Below are positions 4,460 to 5,639 of a stretch of DNA of 5,639 nucleotides, one piece after another. Both the position numbers and the translations under genes were made by a program. The notes under the pieces were generated by a model. That model searched no databases and was not told where the DNA came from. It worked only from the letters and a program-made list of their open reading frames with translations. Source of the stretch: Methanobacteriota archaeon (lineage in GTDB: Archaea; Halobacteriota; Methanomicrobia; Methanomicrobiales; Methanospirillaceae); NCBI GenBank assembly GCA_009779205.1, contig WRER01000075.1, positions 1 through 5,639 on the forward strand, given 5' to 3'. The first letter of the stretch is position 1, and the number at the start of each line of letters is the position of its first letter.

Positions 4460-5639
4460 TCAATTCCATTGAAATGTCGCACGAATGGTGTGTGACTGCT
4501 GGACATCAGAAAATGTATATGTTGATGGGTTTCCAATATTGAACTCATCAACAAAGACTTCTTTGATACTGTATCCATTGTTCGGGTAGATGCTGTATGT
4601 GATGCTTGAGCCTTGTTCAACCGGTGTCTCGCCATATGGAGTGATACGACCACCATGTTCGCCTCTGGCAGTGATGGTGAAGGTTTCCGTCGGTTGTACG
4701 ACACCAACATCGATATACTGTGTGAGGGTTCCTGAGTTGTAGGCGTCTTTCACCCATAGTGTGACAGCATATCTGCCTGGTGCAGCATAGGTCTTTTCTG
4801 GATTCAGTTGTGTGCTTCTCGTACCATCTCCAAAGTCCCAAGTCCTCGCTACTTCTGGAATTCGTAACCTTGCACTCATGTCATAGAATTCTACGGAGAG
4901 AGAATCTTTTTCAATTGCTATGAATGCTGGTTTTACGACGCCAAGGAGGCCAAACCCTTCTGCTTTAACGATAGTGTCCCCAGTAATCAGGACAGAGAGA
5001 GTGGAATCACAAACTTCCCTTGTTTGGTTAGTGATATCTACATACTCACACCGTGAGCCTGGAAGATCTCGTATGATAAATTCTTCCCTACCAGGATCAA
5101 CGATCCTCATGACGGAAGGAGTGATGCTGACATGTGGTTCACCGGTTGCAACGACTCTGAATTTTCCATCTAGTCTAGGTGCTTCTGTCGTGAATGATTT
5201 GATAACGTCACACACAGGTTCTCCTTCTGTTGGTCTTGCACATGCTATGTAATGATACTCCGTATTTGGCTTCAAATCTGAAACGAGGCTGCTGAACGAA
5301 CCAATAGTATCTGTCATTGTTATTGGTTTATCTTCCGTAGTTAGAGCTGCAGAGGTGCCAATGTCTCCCAAGTTCTCTGAGTATTCGAAGAACGCATTTA
5401 TTGGCGTTTCTGATCCCAGATAAACTACTTGACCATTCAATATCGCACTATTGGATGTGAATATTGTAACTGGCACTGTAAGTACAATCGGTGAAGATGG
5501 TGGAATTGTTGAGATAATAAACTCGACTTCATCACCACATACTTCAACAGCAATTAGATCATCACCTTCACCACATGCTACGTAAGAATAGGTGCCATCA
5601 ATCAATGATGAAACAGTCGCGTTAAATAGCCCTGCTCCA
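4460..5639 (-). CDS. Multidomain surface protein with fn3-like, divergent InlB-type and PKD repeats (C-terminal part)
   Basis: This is the C-terminal part of what is very probably a large secreted or cell-surface protein, as these beta-sandwich repeats are typical of archaeal adhesins and envelope proteins. The reading frame is open to the right window edge, so the start and any signal peptide are missing; 392 codons are visible. Numbered from the first complete codon, the order is: the end of one fibronectin-III-like repeat (1-45), a full fn3-like repeat (about 50-152, with LKPNTEYHYIACA), a divergent InlB B-type repeat (158-242), a PKD domain (about 236-313, with WDFGDG at 267-272 and GRYAVTLWV), and a second InlB-type repeat (319-389) ending two residues before the stop. 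Six cysteines fall in three pairs. No PGF-type sorting motif or C-terminal membrane segment is present, so anchoring must be N-terminal or non-covalent, or the protein is secreted. The ligand is unknown. Confidence 0.88.
   Translation of the reverse strand, partial: GAGLFNATVSSLIDGTYSYVACGEGDDLIAVEVCGDEVEFIISTIPPSSPIVLTVPVTIFTSNSAILNGQVVYLGSETPINAFFEYSENLGDIGTSAALTTEDKPITMTDTIGSFSSLVSDLKPNTEYHYIACARPTEGEPVCDVIKSFTTEAPRLDGKFRVVATGEPHVSITPSVMRIVDPGREEFIIRDLPGSRCEYVDITNQTREVCDSTLSVLITGDTIVKAEGFGLLGVVKPAFIAIEKDSLSVEFYDMSARLRIPEVARTWDFGDGTRSTQLNPEKTYAAPGRYAVTLWVKDAYNSGTLTQYIDVGVVQPTETFTITARGEHGGRITPYGETPVEQGSSITYSIYPNNGYSIKEVFVDEFNIGNPSTYTFSDVQQSHTIRATFQWN

Noticed and set aside
4920..5252. Plus-strand open frame of 110 codons antisense to the surface protein
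   Set aside because: The minus-strand frame carries coherent beta-repeat domains, and this one has no recognisable features.
5603..5605. TTG at 5605 as the start of the surface protein
   Set aside because: The frame continues upstream without a stop to the window edge, and the upstream residues match the fn3-like repeat pattern, so the true start is outside the window.

Overview
The window looks like chromosomal DNA of a euryarchaeon, most likely a methanogen of the order Methanomicrobiales. The evidence is an archaeal clamp-loader small subunit followed by an archaeal MCM helicase, both of a type I recognise from that order, plus a large extracellular protein built from PKD, fibronectin-III-like and divergent InlB-type repeats. 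The order-level placement is inference from remembered protein patterns, not from a search. All four genes lie on the minus strand, so transcription runs from high to low coordinates.

Layout, right to left. (1) 4460-5639: the C-terminal part of a multidomain surface protein, open at the right window edge. (2) 4304-4459: short intergenic stretch with a solo copy of a mobile-element end and a T-run that could end the surface-protein transcript. (3) 2552-4303: two copies, in the same orientation and about 88% identical, of a 111-112 bp MITE-like element with inverted ends. They bracket a complete AAA/DUF4143 ATPase gene. That gene is richer in G+C than mcm/rfcS and carries what looks like a complete bacterial expression signal: a TTGTAT-N17-TATACT promoter, an overlapping 9-bp inverted repeat and a GGAGGG ribosome site. 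A degenerate CACGAAA-type inverted repeat lies between its 3' end and the left MITE copy. (4) 2170-2551: AT-rich intergenic DNA with short palindromes near rfcS. (5) 1-2169: rfcS and mcm, overlapping by 4 bases (GTGA), with mcm cut by the left window edge.

rfcS and mcm are a translationally coupled replication pair: the clamp loader small subunit and the replicative helicase. The ATPase and its flanking repeats look like an accessory module inserted between this core operon and the surface-protein gene. The most interesting observation is that the module has the form of a MITE-bounded cassette of about 1.75 kb, apparently of bacterial origin, in an archaeal genome. No CRISPR array, tRNA, rRNA or transposase gene was seen.
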